A DNA stretch of 64,000 nt from Streptomyces sp. DHE7-1 (GTDB lineage Bacteria; Actinomycetota; Actinomycetes; Streptomycetales; Streptomycetaceae): NCBI GenBank assembly GCA_016432725.1, contig JACJDG010000003.1, forward strand, positions 1,054,001 through 1,118,000, written 5' to 3'. The translations under genes and the position numbers were made by a program. A model generated the notes under the pieces. The model saw only the letters and a list, made by a program, of their open reading frames with translations, was not told where the DNA came from and did no database searches. Shown in pieces: positions 48,883 to 59,411 of the stretch; positions within the stretch are counted from its first letter, which is position 1, and every line of letters starts with the position of its first letter.

Positions 48883-51800
48883 CACCCGTGGGGTTGGGGA
48901 GCGTACGCCTGGCAGAACTCGCGCCAGTACGGTTCCAGCGGGACGCAGTCGGCGAAGGTCGGGTCGCGCGGGGCTCCGGAGAAGCTCCGTTCGAGTTCGA
49001 GCGTCACGGACTTGCTGAAGAAGGCGATCCGCACGCTGACCGTGAGCGTCCCCTGCCGCGGACCACCGACTCACGTCCGTTGTGCTCGTAGCGGAGTTCG
49101 AGGTCGAACTCGACGGACACCGTGACGATGCCCAGCACGCACAGGAAGCCGCTGCAGCGCAGATAGCCGGCGAGCGAGACCTTGTCCAGCGTTGCCGGTT
49201 CGCCGTCGTGCGCCGCTGTGCCTCTCTCCAGCGTGAAGCAGATACCCGCCATGATCGAGACCCCGCCCCTCGCGACCCCGAGGTCCAGTGCGGCGGCGCC
49301 GCCGAACTCCAGCGCCCCTCTATCCGCCGTATACCGGCGGTGTCGACCTCCATGAAGAAGTAGCCGCCGCCACCGAGAAGGGACACGGTGAGGTGGAAGG
49401 GATGCTGCGGCTCGGCGACGGAGAATTTGAACGAGACCGGTTCGTCGCCGAAGGGAATCCCCACCTCGGCGGCCAGCGAGAGGTTGGACAGCATGAAGAC
49501 GCCGATCGGCAGGGTCGGGACCACGAGCTTGTACCCCGTCCGGACACCGCTCGCGTCGATGTCCACGTAGGCGCCGGATCCGAAGGCGTCGGCGGGCAGT
49601 GCGCTGCGCAGGGTGTTGATGAACTCCAGGTCGTTCTTGAACGTCAGCTTCACGCCGTCGGCGGTGACGTCGGGCTTCTTCCCGGGCCGGACCTGAACCT
49701 CAGCTCGTCGAAATGCACTTGGGCGATCCCGAAGAAGTCCAGGGCGAAGTCGGTCAGTGTGCCCTGCACAGTGGACTTGTCGACGTTGTCCTGTGAGCGG
49801 ATGGTCCGGGCGTCCAGTGTCAGCATGGAGTTCTCCACGTCGACCGGTACCGGCGGTGGCGGGGCTCATCGGGCTTCGGCTTCGGTTCCACTCTCGGGCC
49901 CAGCCGGGTCTTCCAGACGTAGCGCAATTCCTTGCCCTGGCCGTCCTGAAGGTCGCGGACCCTCAGCACCGGTGCCGGCAGCACACCGTCCGGGGCACTC
50001 AGGATGTTCTCGATCTGCTCGTCGTCCAGGTTCCGCGCCGTCCCGGCGTGGGGCACGTCCTGCAGGAACTCGTCGAGGGGGATCTTGCCGAGCAGTCTGG
50101 CTCCGGCGAACAACTTCCTGATGTTGTCGAAATTCGTGTCCGCTCGGTAGACGTCCGGTACGACACCGGCCTGGGCGGTGATCAACTTGAGCTCGGTCCT
50201 GGGGCTGGCGACGCCTCCGGCCTGCTCGGTACCGATGGAGACCGTGACAGACGACTCGAGATCGAGGTAGGCGCCCGCCGGATGGCCGTCCACGGCCCGC
50301 TCGAGGTAGGTGTCGTTGAACCTGACGCCCCGGTAGCCGGCGTTGCCGGTGAACTGCTCGACGGCGGGAACGCGTACGTTCGCCTTCCACACGAAGGGCG
50401 TACCGACCTTGTGGAGCTCGAAGGTCAGGTCGTCGACCGGATGGCTGGTGCTGCCGGGCACGCCCTCCGGCGGCTGGGCCATGGCCATCACCTGGCCGTT
50501 CACCTTGCCTGTCATGCGGTCGGGCTTCTCGCCGAGCAGCCTGCGCACCAGAGTCTCGGTGTCGATGGCCGCATACCCGCCCCCAGGCAGCGGTGCAGCC
50601 GGATCGACGAGTGGACCGTCCGGCACATAGATCAGCGGCATCCTGAAGCTGACCTTCCTGCCCTCACGGTCCGTGCCGATCAGGGTGAACTGGTAGTCCT
50701 GTCCGTCGTCGTCGCGCCTCACCCAGAAGGCGACGTTGTCGATGAGCGGCGCATCCGAACCAGGCTGCTTCGAAGCCGGTTCCGGCTGCCTGATCGGCGG
50801 TGTGACACGGTCGGTGACGCGCAGGCTGGTGAAGGGCATCTCCCGCCCTGCGTGCGGGTAGTCGTCCGCCTGGTACGGGACCTCCGGCTCCTTGACGATG
50901 ATGCGGTCCTCCCGCCGCAGGTAGGCGACGATTCCGCCCCGCGGGTCGGTGACGAACACCCGCCGGAACTCCGCCACGTGCGACGCCCGGTGCCTGGTGC
51001 ACAGACGGCCGCGGGTGACGACGCGCACGTACTGGTCACGCCCCAGACCCGTGATGTGGTCGTACATCTCCAGGTTGGGGTATTGCCGTCCGGCCGCCTC
51101 GTACCGGTCTTCGTCGCCCTGGTGCGGTTCCTCCCAGACGCCGTGCAGATGGGCCGACGCGCCGAGCGGCGTGACGATGAACTGTTCCGACTGCAATGAC
51201 GCGCTGGGGACCTGGATGGGCGGGCCGCCCGGTGGCACGAGTTCGGTGCGGCTGGTGAGGGTGACGATGTCCGCCCGGTTCCTGTCGCTGAGGGAGCCGC
51301 TCCCGAGGTGCTTGTCGCGGTCCGGAACCGCCGCGAAGGCCCGGAGCGGGACGTCTCCGCCCCGTGTGGAGTGCAGTCGCGCGTGCCACAAGGCGGTACG
51401 CCCGTCGGCCCGGTGGGGTTGCGGCCTGCTCAGCCAGTCCACCGGGCCGTCGTAGGTGATGAGCAGCCAGGTGGGAAATTCGAGGACGCTCCCGGGGACC
51501 CCTGGAAGCCCGTGGGCCCCGCGGCGCCCGTGGGCAGGCCGGACAGATCCGTCAGCGGCACGAGCCGCTCCCAGTCGAGCAGCGCCTCCAGCGAGAGGTC
51601 CAGGCCGTTCAGGTCGGTCGGCACCGAGAAGGACAGCGTCGTCGGGCCGGCGGTGAAGGCTCTGACCGGTGCGGACGGGGCCCCGGTCCGCGCCGGGAAA
51701 GCCTGCTCCGTGACGTGCTGTGGTGGCAGCACGGCCACGACGAACGCCGGCGTACCCGGGATCCGCGGTACCAGACGACTGCCGTCCCGGCGCAGATTGA

Positions 51801-52103
51801 TCAGGCTGATGTCGACGACGAGCATGTCCGCCGGCCGCACCACCCGGAACGGGCCCTCGGCGACGTCCTCCGGGTGCACCGGTCCGGGGTCCGGGTGCCG
51901 GTCCGGGCCCGGTCCGCGGGACCTGTCCCAGCCGGAGTCCCGGCCGCGGTCCGAGTTCCAGCCGCCACCGGAGTGCCTGCCCCGTCGGAGTTCCAGCCGC
52001 CACCGTGGCCACCGCCGCCACCGCCGTGAAGGCCCTCGGCGGGATGGTCGCGCAGGTCGTGGTAGAGCCCGGGAACCACAGGACGCGTCGTGTGGAGAGC
52101 CAT
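48882..52103 (-). CDS. Giant protein A, about 1075 residues (six frameshifts)
   Basis: Unrecognised function. ATG at 52103 (MALHTTRPVVPGLYHDLRDH); no signal peptide. A Gly/Trp/Asn repeat (GGGWNSD twice) follows, then FRVVRPADMLVVDISLINL, EFPTWLLITYDGPVDWLS, ALWHARLHSTRGGDVPLRAF, GLGRDQYVRVVTRGRLCTRH, IVAYLRREDRIIVKEPEVPY and a beta-rich C-terminal part (GGYFFMEVDTAGI, VSIMAGICFTLERG) ending FCQAYAPQPHG. Missing bases at 51980-51983, 51499-51502, 49861-49864, about 49690-49700, 49315-49318 and 49050-49053. Adding six gives 1076 whole codons. Probably a large beta-rich structural or surface protein made together with protein B. Confidence 0.75.
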
Positions 52104-52522
52104 GGGTGAACGCCTCGTTCGAGTTCGAGATCGTGAAGATCTTCGAGGGCGTGAGAACCGAGGGCGGCGCGCGACGGCGCCGCTCACCTCTCCCCTGATT
52201 CTCACCCCGGCGACGTATCCATGCCACTGGAGCCGGGACACCGAGGAGGCGGTTTCACGGTCAACCAGTGATGCTTCAAATGAATGTGACGTGACATCAG
52301 TCGACACGATCACGCGCTGTTGCCCGCAGTTGCGGCGTCCGTCCGCACCTGCCGAAGCCGAGGAAGAGAGGCGCACGGTGTCTTCCCCGTTCGACGCTGT
52401 TCGGCCACGGCTGCTTCCCACCGGGCCGATGACGCCGGATTGACACCGGGCTGACGGCTGGTCCGTAGCCTCGACGGCGTGCCTGCGCGGCAGCCGATCC
52501 TTCCGGACCGCCTGGAGGACGC
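52104..52522. promoter_or_regulatory. Divergent control region of the giant-protein and lipase operons
   Basis: 419 bp without a gene, less GC-rich than its surroundings around 52255-52315. It holds an inverted repeat ATGT-GACGTG-ACAT (52284-52297) and, toward the lipase gene, a perfect TTGACA (52440-52445) followed 20 bp later by TAGCCT (52466-52471). GGAGG at 52513-52517 is the lipase ribosome-binding site. One shared region for both directions supports joint regulation. Confidence 0.45.
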
Positions 52523-54042
52523 ATGACTCCGAACCCGAGACTGCCGATCGTCTACGTCCGGGGATACGCCGGCGGCACCGCCGCGATCGACAAGGCGGTG
52601 GCGGACCCGTTCTACGGGTTCAACGAGGGCTCCACGCACATCCGTATCGGACCGGACGACGCCCCTGCTTCCACGAGTTCGAGAGCCCCTGCTCCGTCTG
52701 CACCTGGACGAGGGCTACCGGATCCTCGTCGACGGCGGGCAGGCCCTCTATCTCGCCGGTCATGACACGATCCCGCCGGACACCATCTGGATCCACCGGT
52801 TCTACGACCCGTCCGCGAGCACCTGGGGCGCCCGCCCCAGGAGTTCCGGCTGGAGACGGCCGCCGCGGACCTGCTGCGGCTGATCGACACGGTCAGGGCG
52901 AAGTCCGGAGCGGAACGGGTGCATCTGGTCGCCCACTCCATGGGCGGGCTGGTGTGCCGCTGCCTGATCCAGAAGATCCTCCCCGACCTCGGCCGCGATC
53001 CGGACGACTGCGTGGCCAAGCTCTTCACGTACGGCACGCCGCACGGCGGCATCGCCTTCGACGTCGGCTTCGGCCTGCTGGAGCGGCTGCGTGACGTCAC
53101 CGGGGTCAACGGCGCGGAGATCTTCGGGCGCGAGCGGATGTACGAGTACCTGACGCCGAAGTCGGAGACGGACCCGGACGGTCCGCCGCCGGCGTGGGAC
53201 GCCCGCGCGATGCCCGGGGACGGGCAGTTCCCCTTCCCACCGGAGCGGGTCTTCTGCCTGATCGGCACCGACCCGACCGACTACGACGTGGCGCTCGGCC
53301 TGTCCGCTGCCTCGGTCGGGCCGCGCAGCGACGGTCTGGTGCGGATCGACAACGCGTACGTCCCCGGCGCGCACCAGGCCTGCGTGCACCGCAGTCACAG
53401 CGGACGCTACGGACTGGTCAACTCCGAGGAGGGCTACCAGAACCTGCGGCGCTTCCTGTTCGGGGACCGCAGGGCCGAGGCCGAACTCGTCGGTGTCCGG
53501 CTGCCGCGGCGCGAGGACACGGTGTGGCAGGCCGAGGTCCGGTTGTCGGTCCGCGGCCTGCGGATCGTCACGCACGAGCGGACTAGCGCCCACTGGTGCC
53601 CCGTCCAGCTGCCCGACGGCGCCACGGACGGCACGCCGGACGACGGTGCGACGGTTCCCCTGGTGACCACGTTCCTGTGCAGCGGCCTGCGGCCGGACGA
53701 GACCGGCACCATGAGGTACGCGCTGCATCTGCGGATCCTGTCGCTGCGGCGCCGCGACGGGCTGCTGTGCTTCGACGACCACCTGGAGCAGACCGCCGAC
53801 TTCGACGACATCCTCGTCGTCGACGTCGGCACCGACCCCGCCGTCCCCGCGCCCGCGCTCACGGCCGTCTGGAACTCGGAGATCGACGGCCCGATCAGCA
53901 CCTACCGGCCCGACAGCCACGCCCTGCGCGACGAGGACCCACCCCCGGCGCCTGGGTCTGCCGCATCCCGCTGCCCGCGACCGCGGGACCGATCCTCGGG
54001 CAGGACGCGCGGATCCGGCTCACCGTGACCCCGTGGCGCTGA
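52523..54042 (+). CDS. Lipase/esterase-like alpha/beta hydrolase (four frameshifts)
   Basis: Repaired length 507 residues. It starts MTPNPRLPIVYVRGYAGGTA without any signal peptide. The elbow VHLVAHSMGGLVCRCLIQKI (Ser near residue 139) is of the PGAP1/LCAT-like lipase type, and TYGTPHGGIAFDVGFG follows. The C-terminal 170 residues (LVGVRLPRREDTVWQAEVRL, TFLCSGLRPDETGTMRYALH) form a separate beta-rich domain. Missing bases at 52662-52665, 52686-52689, 52835-52838 and 53942-53946. The two murein hydrolases follow after 23 bp and a further 9 bp gap, so it likely belongs to their operon. Confidence 0.78.
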
Positions 54043-54065
54043 CGACCCGAAAGGAACGAACCGTC

Positions 54066-54320
54066 ATGGTCTCACTGTCCAAGGTCAGGCTCGGGGCGAG
54101 CAACGACGACGTCCGCACCGTGCAGCGGGCCCTTATCGCCCAGGGCCGCGCGATCCCCGACGGCCCACCGGATTCTTCGGCGCCCAGACCCGGGCCGCCT
54201 ACCGCGCGGAACAGCTCGCCCAGGGCTTCACCGGAGCCGACGCCGACGGCATCCCCGGCTACGCCTCCCTCAGCGCACTCGGACGCCGCGCCGGCTTCAC
54301 CGTCGACCGCCCGGACACCG
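54066..54320 (+). repeat. Direct repeat, copy 1 (matches 54794-55049)
   Basis: About 255 bp encoding the shared N-terminal domain are repeated at 54794-55049 with roughly eight mismatches and one single-base gap by eye (about 97 percent identity). The similarity starts at both ATGs and ends sharply after CGCCCGGACACCG. This points to recent duplication of the domain or gene conversion between adjacent genes. Confidence 0.93.
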
Positions 54321-54784
54321 TCTCCGTCACGGGGAACGGGCGGCTCACCCTGAGCCAGGTGACCTACGACGATCCGCACGACGAGGCCGGGCTCGAAGCC
54401 ATGCGGCGCTACGCCCTGAAGGCGTGCGAACTGACCGACATGGACCCCGCGTACGGCGTCCCCGCACTGGTCACCATCACCAGGCGCGAGTCCGCCTACA
54501 ACGACCCGCGGTGGCGGGTGAACCTCAATGACGTCAACGCCCGGGGCCGGACAGCACCCGACGGCCACCCGCAGAACTGCTCGCGAGGCGCCACCCAGTG
54601 CATCCCCTCCACGTTCGCCGCCTACCACCAGGCGGGGACCGCGACCACCCCGTACGACGTGGTCGCCGACATGTGCGCGACGGTCAACTACGTCCGCGAC
54701 CGCTATCACGTCAACCCGTCCGGCTCCAACTTCGCCGCCCGGGTGCAGCAAGCGGACCCGCACCGTCGCCCCCACGGCTACTAG
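54066..54784 (+). CDS. PGBD plus lytic transglycosylase, no signal peptide (frameshifted)
   Basis: Repaired length 239 residues. The N-terminal 80 residues (SKVRLGASNDDVRTVQRALI) are a peptidoglycan-binding-like domain 97 percent identical in DNA to that of the next gene. The C-terminal part has MRRYALKACELTDMDPAYGV, catalytic Glu in TRRESAYNDPRW, and GATQCIPSTFAAYHQAGTAT with a final CATVNYVRDRY, all of the SLT/transglycosylase fold that cuts glycan strands. One C is missing at 54164-54166 (compare the intact copy at 54895). No export signal is visible. GGAACG precedes the ATG. Confidence 0.85.
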
Positions 54785-54793
54785 GAGTCGGTC

Positions 54794-55049
54794 ATGGTCG
54801 CACTGTCCAACGTCAGGCTCGGGGCGAGCAACGACGACGTCCGCACCGTGCAGCGGGCCCTGATCGCCCAGGGCCACGCCATCCCCGACGGCCCCACGGG
54901 ATTCTTCGGCCCACAGACCCGGGCCGCCTACCGCGCGGAACAGCTCGCCCAGGGCTTCACCGGAGCCGACGCCGACGGCATCCCCGGCTACGCCTCCCTC
55001 AGCGCACTCGGACGCCGCGCCGGCTTCACCGTCGACCGCCCGGACACCG
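54794..55049 (+). repeat. Direct repeat, copy 2 (matches 54066-54320)
   Basis: Second copy of the domain-coding repeat. It keeps the CCCC that the first copy lacks (GACGGCCCCACGG), which is why the frame is intact here and broken there. Most differences are silent or conservative. Confidence 0.93.
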
Positions 55050-55458
55050 CCCACGGCGCACGGGTGCCGTCACCGGTGCCGGGCCACGAAGTCACCTTCC
55101 CCTTCTACGCACGCGGCCCTTACGCCTGGAAGCCGGACGGTGTGAGCCGCCATACGGGTGAGGACTTCGCCGCGCCGACCGGCACCCCGTGGTCGCCGTA
55201 CGCAACGGGACCATCGCCTGGTCGAACGGCAAGGGCGGGGCGTACGGCCAGTGGATCGGCCTGAGCGCCGACAACGGGCACATCTACACCTACTGCCACC
55301 TCTCCCAGCGGCAGGTGAGCGACGGCCAGCGGGTAACCGCCGGGGAGCGGCTCGGCAAGGTCGGGGCCACGGGCAACGCCACGGGACCGCATCTGCACTT
55401 CGAGATGTCCAAGGGCCCTCACTGGTCCTACGGCATGGTCGGGGAACCCGACTGGTGA
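54794..55458 (+). CDS. PGBD plus M23 metallopeptidase, no signal peptide (frameshifted)
   Basis: Repaired length 221 residues. N-terminal peptidoglycan-binding-like domain as in the preceding gene (SNVRLGASNDDVRTVQRALI), a short linker, then a lysostaphin-type M23 domain: VSRHTGEDFAAPTGTP (HxxxD zinc ligands), IYTYCHLSQRQVSDGQRVTA and ATGPHLHFEMSKGPHW (HxH). It should cut peptide cross-links. One C is missing at 55185-55188; adding it restores TPVVAVRNGTIAWSN. GGAG before the ATG, 9 bp after the transglycosylase. Again no signal peptide. Confidence 0.87.
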
Positions 55459-55712
55459 AACCGTGGGAGCGGCTGCGGGTCCCACGTCCGGGGGCTTCGG
55501 ATGGCGGCCCGGTTGATCACCACGGACGATGGGTCACGAACCCTCGGCACGGCGGCGGGGCAACCGCTGTCGTGCCGCACACCTGTGTCTCCGCACGGCA
55601 CATGTCTGTCTCCGCCTCGCGCATGTGAGTGCCCGTACCCCGCACGTGCAGGGGCGCGACCCACGGTCCCAGGAGGTGATCGGGTGCGGAATCCCCCAGG
55701 CCTCACCCTGGC

Positions 55713-56992
55713 ATGCATCCGAAGGCGGTGCGGCCGTCGCTGCGCACCTGGCAGTCACGGGTGTCCTTCGCGGTGATGGTGTTGAGCCTGATCCTGACGA
55801 CGGCGCTGCTGGCCCGGTTCGGTATCGAGGACTTCTTCCACGCGCTGACCTTTCCGGGCCGGATCACCGGTGCCGTGCTTCTCGCGGTGGCGCTCACCAC
55901 CCTGCTGGGCGCCGCCGGGGTACTGGACCACTGGATCCGGCACTCCTTTCCGTACTCTGGTCTGGTCGCCCTCATCGGCTCTTTCGCGGCCCTGCTGACC
56001 AATGTCCTGGTGTTGGTCGGAACGGTGCGGGACGGTGATTCCAAGTGGTACCCGACCGTGATCGCCGCCCTCTCGGCGGGCTCGGCATGGGCTGTTGTCA
56101 CGGTGTGGCGGACGACGATCGTGATTCCCGCTCCGAAACGGGTGGCCGCGGCGGTGATCGTCTCCTCGGTCGTGGCGGTCGCCAATTTCGGCTATCAGAA
56201 CCTCTACGTGCCGTACCGGCAGGAGACCCGGCCTCTCATCACCCTGTCCCTGGGCAAGGCCGTGCTGAGCAAGGACCGCAAAGCCTTCTCCGTACCGGTC
56301 GACATCACGCTCCAGAACCACGGGTCCGTGGGTTTCTACGTGCTCGGCACCGAAGTCCACGCCATGGGGTTACGGGTGCCACTCAGCCCAAGGACCGGCT
56401 CCGGCAGCAGTGGCGGGACGACGCGGCGCAGTGGGCCAGGTCGTCGGAGGTGAACCCGCTCTCCCGCCGGGAGGTGCACCAGCCCGGCGAGCTGGTGGAG
56501 GCGCAGCCGTGGATGCCCTATGGCCAGTGGATCGAGTCGAGCGACACCTTCGCCACCCGGCTGGTGGTGCAACTGCCCATCGACACGCCGTACGACCAGG
56601 TGGCCTTCTACGCCACCGCGAGCCTCGCGCGCAAGGACCGGCTGGTGCTGCAGCCACCGCTCCAGTCCTTGGGGAACTCCTGGAGTGGAGGCAAGACGTC
56701 CGCTCTGGTGAAGGAGGACCAGAAGAGAGGCGTCGACTCCCTCATCTACCAGGCCAGGGTGCACGAGAACAACGCGCTCGACGAGTACACGAGGGATGCG
56801 CGTTTCGTCACCGTGTACTGGAAGTTCGGCCCGCAGGGCGCGAGCGTGGTGACGTCCGTCGCCCGCGAGGGAGAGGAGGACCGTGTCCTCACACCAGCGG
56901 AACAACGCGACCTGGTCAGCCGCTACGGCCTTGTCGACCTGATCGCGGGCCCGCATGTGCGCACCCTGTGGGACATCAAGAGCCAGCGTTGA
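55713..56992 (+). CDS. Hypothetical membrane protein (frameshifted)
   Basis: Repaired length 426 residues. Five hydrophobic helices occupy about residues 17-165 (SFAVMVLSLILTTALLARFG, GAVLLAVALTTLLGAAGVLD, VALIGSFAALLTNVLVLVGT, VIVSSVVAVANFGYQ). An extracytoplasmic beta-rich domain follows (ITLSLGKAVLSKDRKAFSVP, FATRLVVQLPIDTPYDQVAF). One G is missing at 56366-56369; repair gives AMGVTGATQPKDRLRQQW. No family recognised. It overlaps the convergent cyclase gene by 17 bp and lies 254 bp beyond the M23 gene, so linkage with either system is uncertain. Confidence 0.65.
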
Positions 56993-58753
56993 GCCGCTCC
57001 AGCCAGGACACCAGGGCGAGGGAGCGGTTCAGCCGGTCCCAGGCGTAGGAGTCACCCGTGCCGAGCCGGGCCTCCCGGATCGCCTGGCACAGCGTCTCCA
57101 CGTCGAACATCTCCGGAACCAGCGGATGCCGGGCGGAACGGCACAGGGCGATGAGTTCGTCGCCGTGGGCCCGCAGGCCGCGGGCGTAGAGGTCGTCGAA
57201 GGGGACCTTGAGCGTCCGGCCGGCGATCCGGGCGGGGAGCAGGTCCGCCATGGCCGCGCGGAGAACGGCTTTGGGGCGGCCCGGCTCGAAGGTGACCGAG
57301 GCGGGCAGGCCGCTCATCGTGGCGATGACGGCCGGGTCGAGGAACGGGTGCGAGAGGAGGAAGCCGTCCCGAGGCGCCCGCTGCCAGGACAGCGCGTCGG
57401 GAGCGGCGGCGTAGTTGGCGGCGTCGTACAGCGACCGTTCCGGTGTGCCGCCGAAGACGAAGCGGCTCTCCGCGACGCCGGCCGCCCGGTAGCCGTGCGC
57501 CCGCGCGAACCCCGGCCGCAGCCAGCCGGGCCGGTTGAAGGTGCCGAGTCCGCCGAGCACGGTGCCGCCGCGGGCCAGGGCCGTGACACGCTCGGTCGCG
57601 AGCGGCAGGGCCGGCTGGACCACGTAGGCGTGGACGACGTCCCGCAGACCCCGTTCGCTGCCCGCGGCCCAGGCCCGGGCCTGCCGGGTCAGCTGCCGGA
57701 GCCGGCCCGTGCGGGCCAGCCGGTGCAGGACGTAGGGGTTGGCGTCGGCGACCGGGTCGGCCCCGCAGCCGGTCAGCAGGGTGTCACAGCCCAGTTCGGC
57801 GGCCGCGGCGTGGAGCCTGCTCCAGAACGGGGCGCGGAAGGCGTGCGGATGCGGCTCGTCCGCGTCTCCGGCGTGGTGCTCGAAGTCGTCGAAGTCGGCC
57901 ACGTCGTCGGCGTCGACGACCAGCGGGCGGGCCGCGGGCGCGTGGCGGCGGATCTCCTCCATCGCCAGGTCCAGGTAGGCCCGTTCCGCGGCCAGCTCGC
58001 CGTGCGCGAAACGCCCTGCGAGCAGGACCAGTTCCCCGGATCGCCGCGGTCACCGGCCAGCAGTCGTGCGGCGAGGAGGGCGACGCTGGTGGAGTCGGTG
58101 CCGCCCGAGACATGGCAGGCCGTGGTGGTGCCCATCCGGCTGCGGACCGCCTTCTCCAGCGCCAGCCGGAGCTCCCGCGCGGCCCCGGCGCGGGTGGGTC
58201 CGCCGGCTGCCGCTTCGGGCGGGCCGGTCACCCGGGGGAGGCGGCGCGGTGTACGGGCGCGCATCCGGCCGGTGCGGGAGAGTTCGACGACCTCTCCGCC
58301 CAGGACGCGGTGGACGCCGGTGAACGGGGTGAGGTCCGTGTGCGGCTGCGCCGTGTTTCCGGTGAGGTACCGGCAGAAGTAGCGGGGGTCCAGGTCGGTG
58401 GCGCCTGCGAGGCCGCCCGCCGAGGTGCTCACGGCACTCACGCGGCCGGCGGACTCGCGGAAGAACAGCGGGACGCGTGCCTGCCCGTCGCGCAGCAGGA
58501 GGACGCGGTCGCCGTACACCAGAACGGCCGCGTAGTCGCCGGGTGGCGGCAGGGGGGCGGCTCCCGGCCGGCCGAGGGCGTCGAGGAGGCCGCGTGCGCC
58601 CGCCTCGCGGTCGCGGGCCGAGCCCGCCCAGCCGACGACGGCCGCGGTACCGGCCGGCGAGGAGACCGTCGTCACGAGCCCCTGGCGCGTCATGGCGCCC
58701 GCCGTCCGCAGTCCCGGTGCGCCGCCGGCCCAGTCGAGGCGGAGCGCTTCCAT
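56976..58753 (-). CDS. Lasso peptide macrolactam synthetase (C protein, frameshifted)
   Basis: Repaired length 592 residues, an asparagine-synthetase homologue. The N-terminal glutaminase-like domain starts MEALRLDWAGG and lacks the catalytic Cys2, as in lasso cyclases. The C-terminal synthetase has SGGTDSTSVALLAARLLAG (ATP pyrophosphatase loop), LLTGCGADPV and RTLKVPFDDLYARGLR. Lasso C proteins adenylate the side chain of Asp/Glu at core position 7-9 and close the ring on the N-terminal amine. One C is missing at 58034-58037; adding it gives DPGELVLLAGRFAHGELAAE. One base separates it from the B gene. Confidence 0.88.
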
Positions 58754-58754
58754 G

Positions 58755-59378
58755 TCACCGCCCCCAGCAGCCGACCGCGAGCACCGACGCGAAGGCGTGC
58801 CCGCGCGGATCGGAGTCGGGGATGCACAGGCCCGCCGACTCCGTCCAGGCGTGCATGGCGAAGGGGTGCTCACGCACACCGACGTGCAGGACGGCCTCCA
58901 GGCCGGACCGGCGCAGCAGGACGAAGGCCGTGACGGCCTCGGACTTGCAGTCGCCGTTGACGAGCCAGCTTCCGCGGCTCTGTGTCCGCACCGCTTGCTT
59001 CAGGCGGGCCACCTCGTCGGCGGAAGGGGTGTCCGCGCGGGTGTAGCCCGGCGCGGCCAGGGCCAGCAGCCGCAGGACGCGCCCGAATCCGGCGGTCCGG
59101 ATCAGCAGGTGCACCCCGCGCAGCCAGGTGCCGATCGCCGGGTCCGACCGCGGTGCAGGGCGGCCCGTCGCACAGCCGGCGCTTCGCAGTGCGCCGAGGA
59201 GCTCGGCACGTTCCTCGGGGCTGCCCTCGGCCAGTTTCCGGACGTCCGCCGCCGCCATGCCGAGAAATCTCGTCCGTTTCCAGTCCGCGATGAGCGCTCC
59301 GTCGGACATCCGGGTGACACGGCAGTGCGGTGACAGAAGCCTTGCCATGGCTGCCAGGGCGTGGGTGTCCTCTGTCAC
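58755..59378 (-). CDS. Lasso peptide B protein, fused RRE and leader peptidase
   Basis: A 207-residue protein from GTG 59378 (GGAGGA seven bases upstream), nearly the size of McjB. Residues about 10-65 (LSPHCRVTRMSDGALIADWK, RFLGMAAADVRKLAEG) look like a PqqD-type leader-recognition element. The C-terminal transglutaminase-like half has WLVNGDCKSEAVTAFVLLRR with the catalytic Cys, HVGVREHPFAMHAWTE with the His, and IPDSDPRG. It would bind and cut the leader of the precursor. It lies between the candidate precursor and the cyclase. Confidence 0.88.
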   Translation of the reverse strand: MTEDTHALAAMARLLSPHCRVTRMSDGALIADWKRTRFLGMAAADVRKLAEGSPEERAELLGALRSAGCATGRPAPRSDPAIGTWLRGVHLLIRTAGFGRVLRLLALAAPGYTRADTPSADEVARLKQAVRTQSRGSWLVNGDCKSEAVTAFVLLRRSGLEAVLHVGVREHPFAMHAWTESAGLCIPDSDPRGHAFASVLAVGCWGR

Positions 59379-59411
59379 CGCACTTCCTCCAGGATTCAAC
59401 CGCGAACGGTG

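Noticed and set aside
54020..55054. Minus-strand frame with two near-identical 40-residue repeats
   Set aside because: The repeats mirror the duplicated domain of the SLT and M23 genes on the plus strand, which have real family motifs and ribosome-binding sites.
43751..55458. Prophage or contractile injection system
   Set aside because: No portal, capsid, sheath, tube, baseplate, AAA+ ATPase, integrase or attachment repeats were recognised; only the leaderless hydrolases are phage-like.
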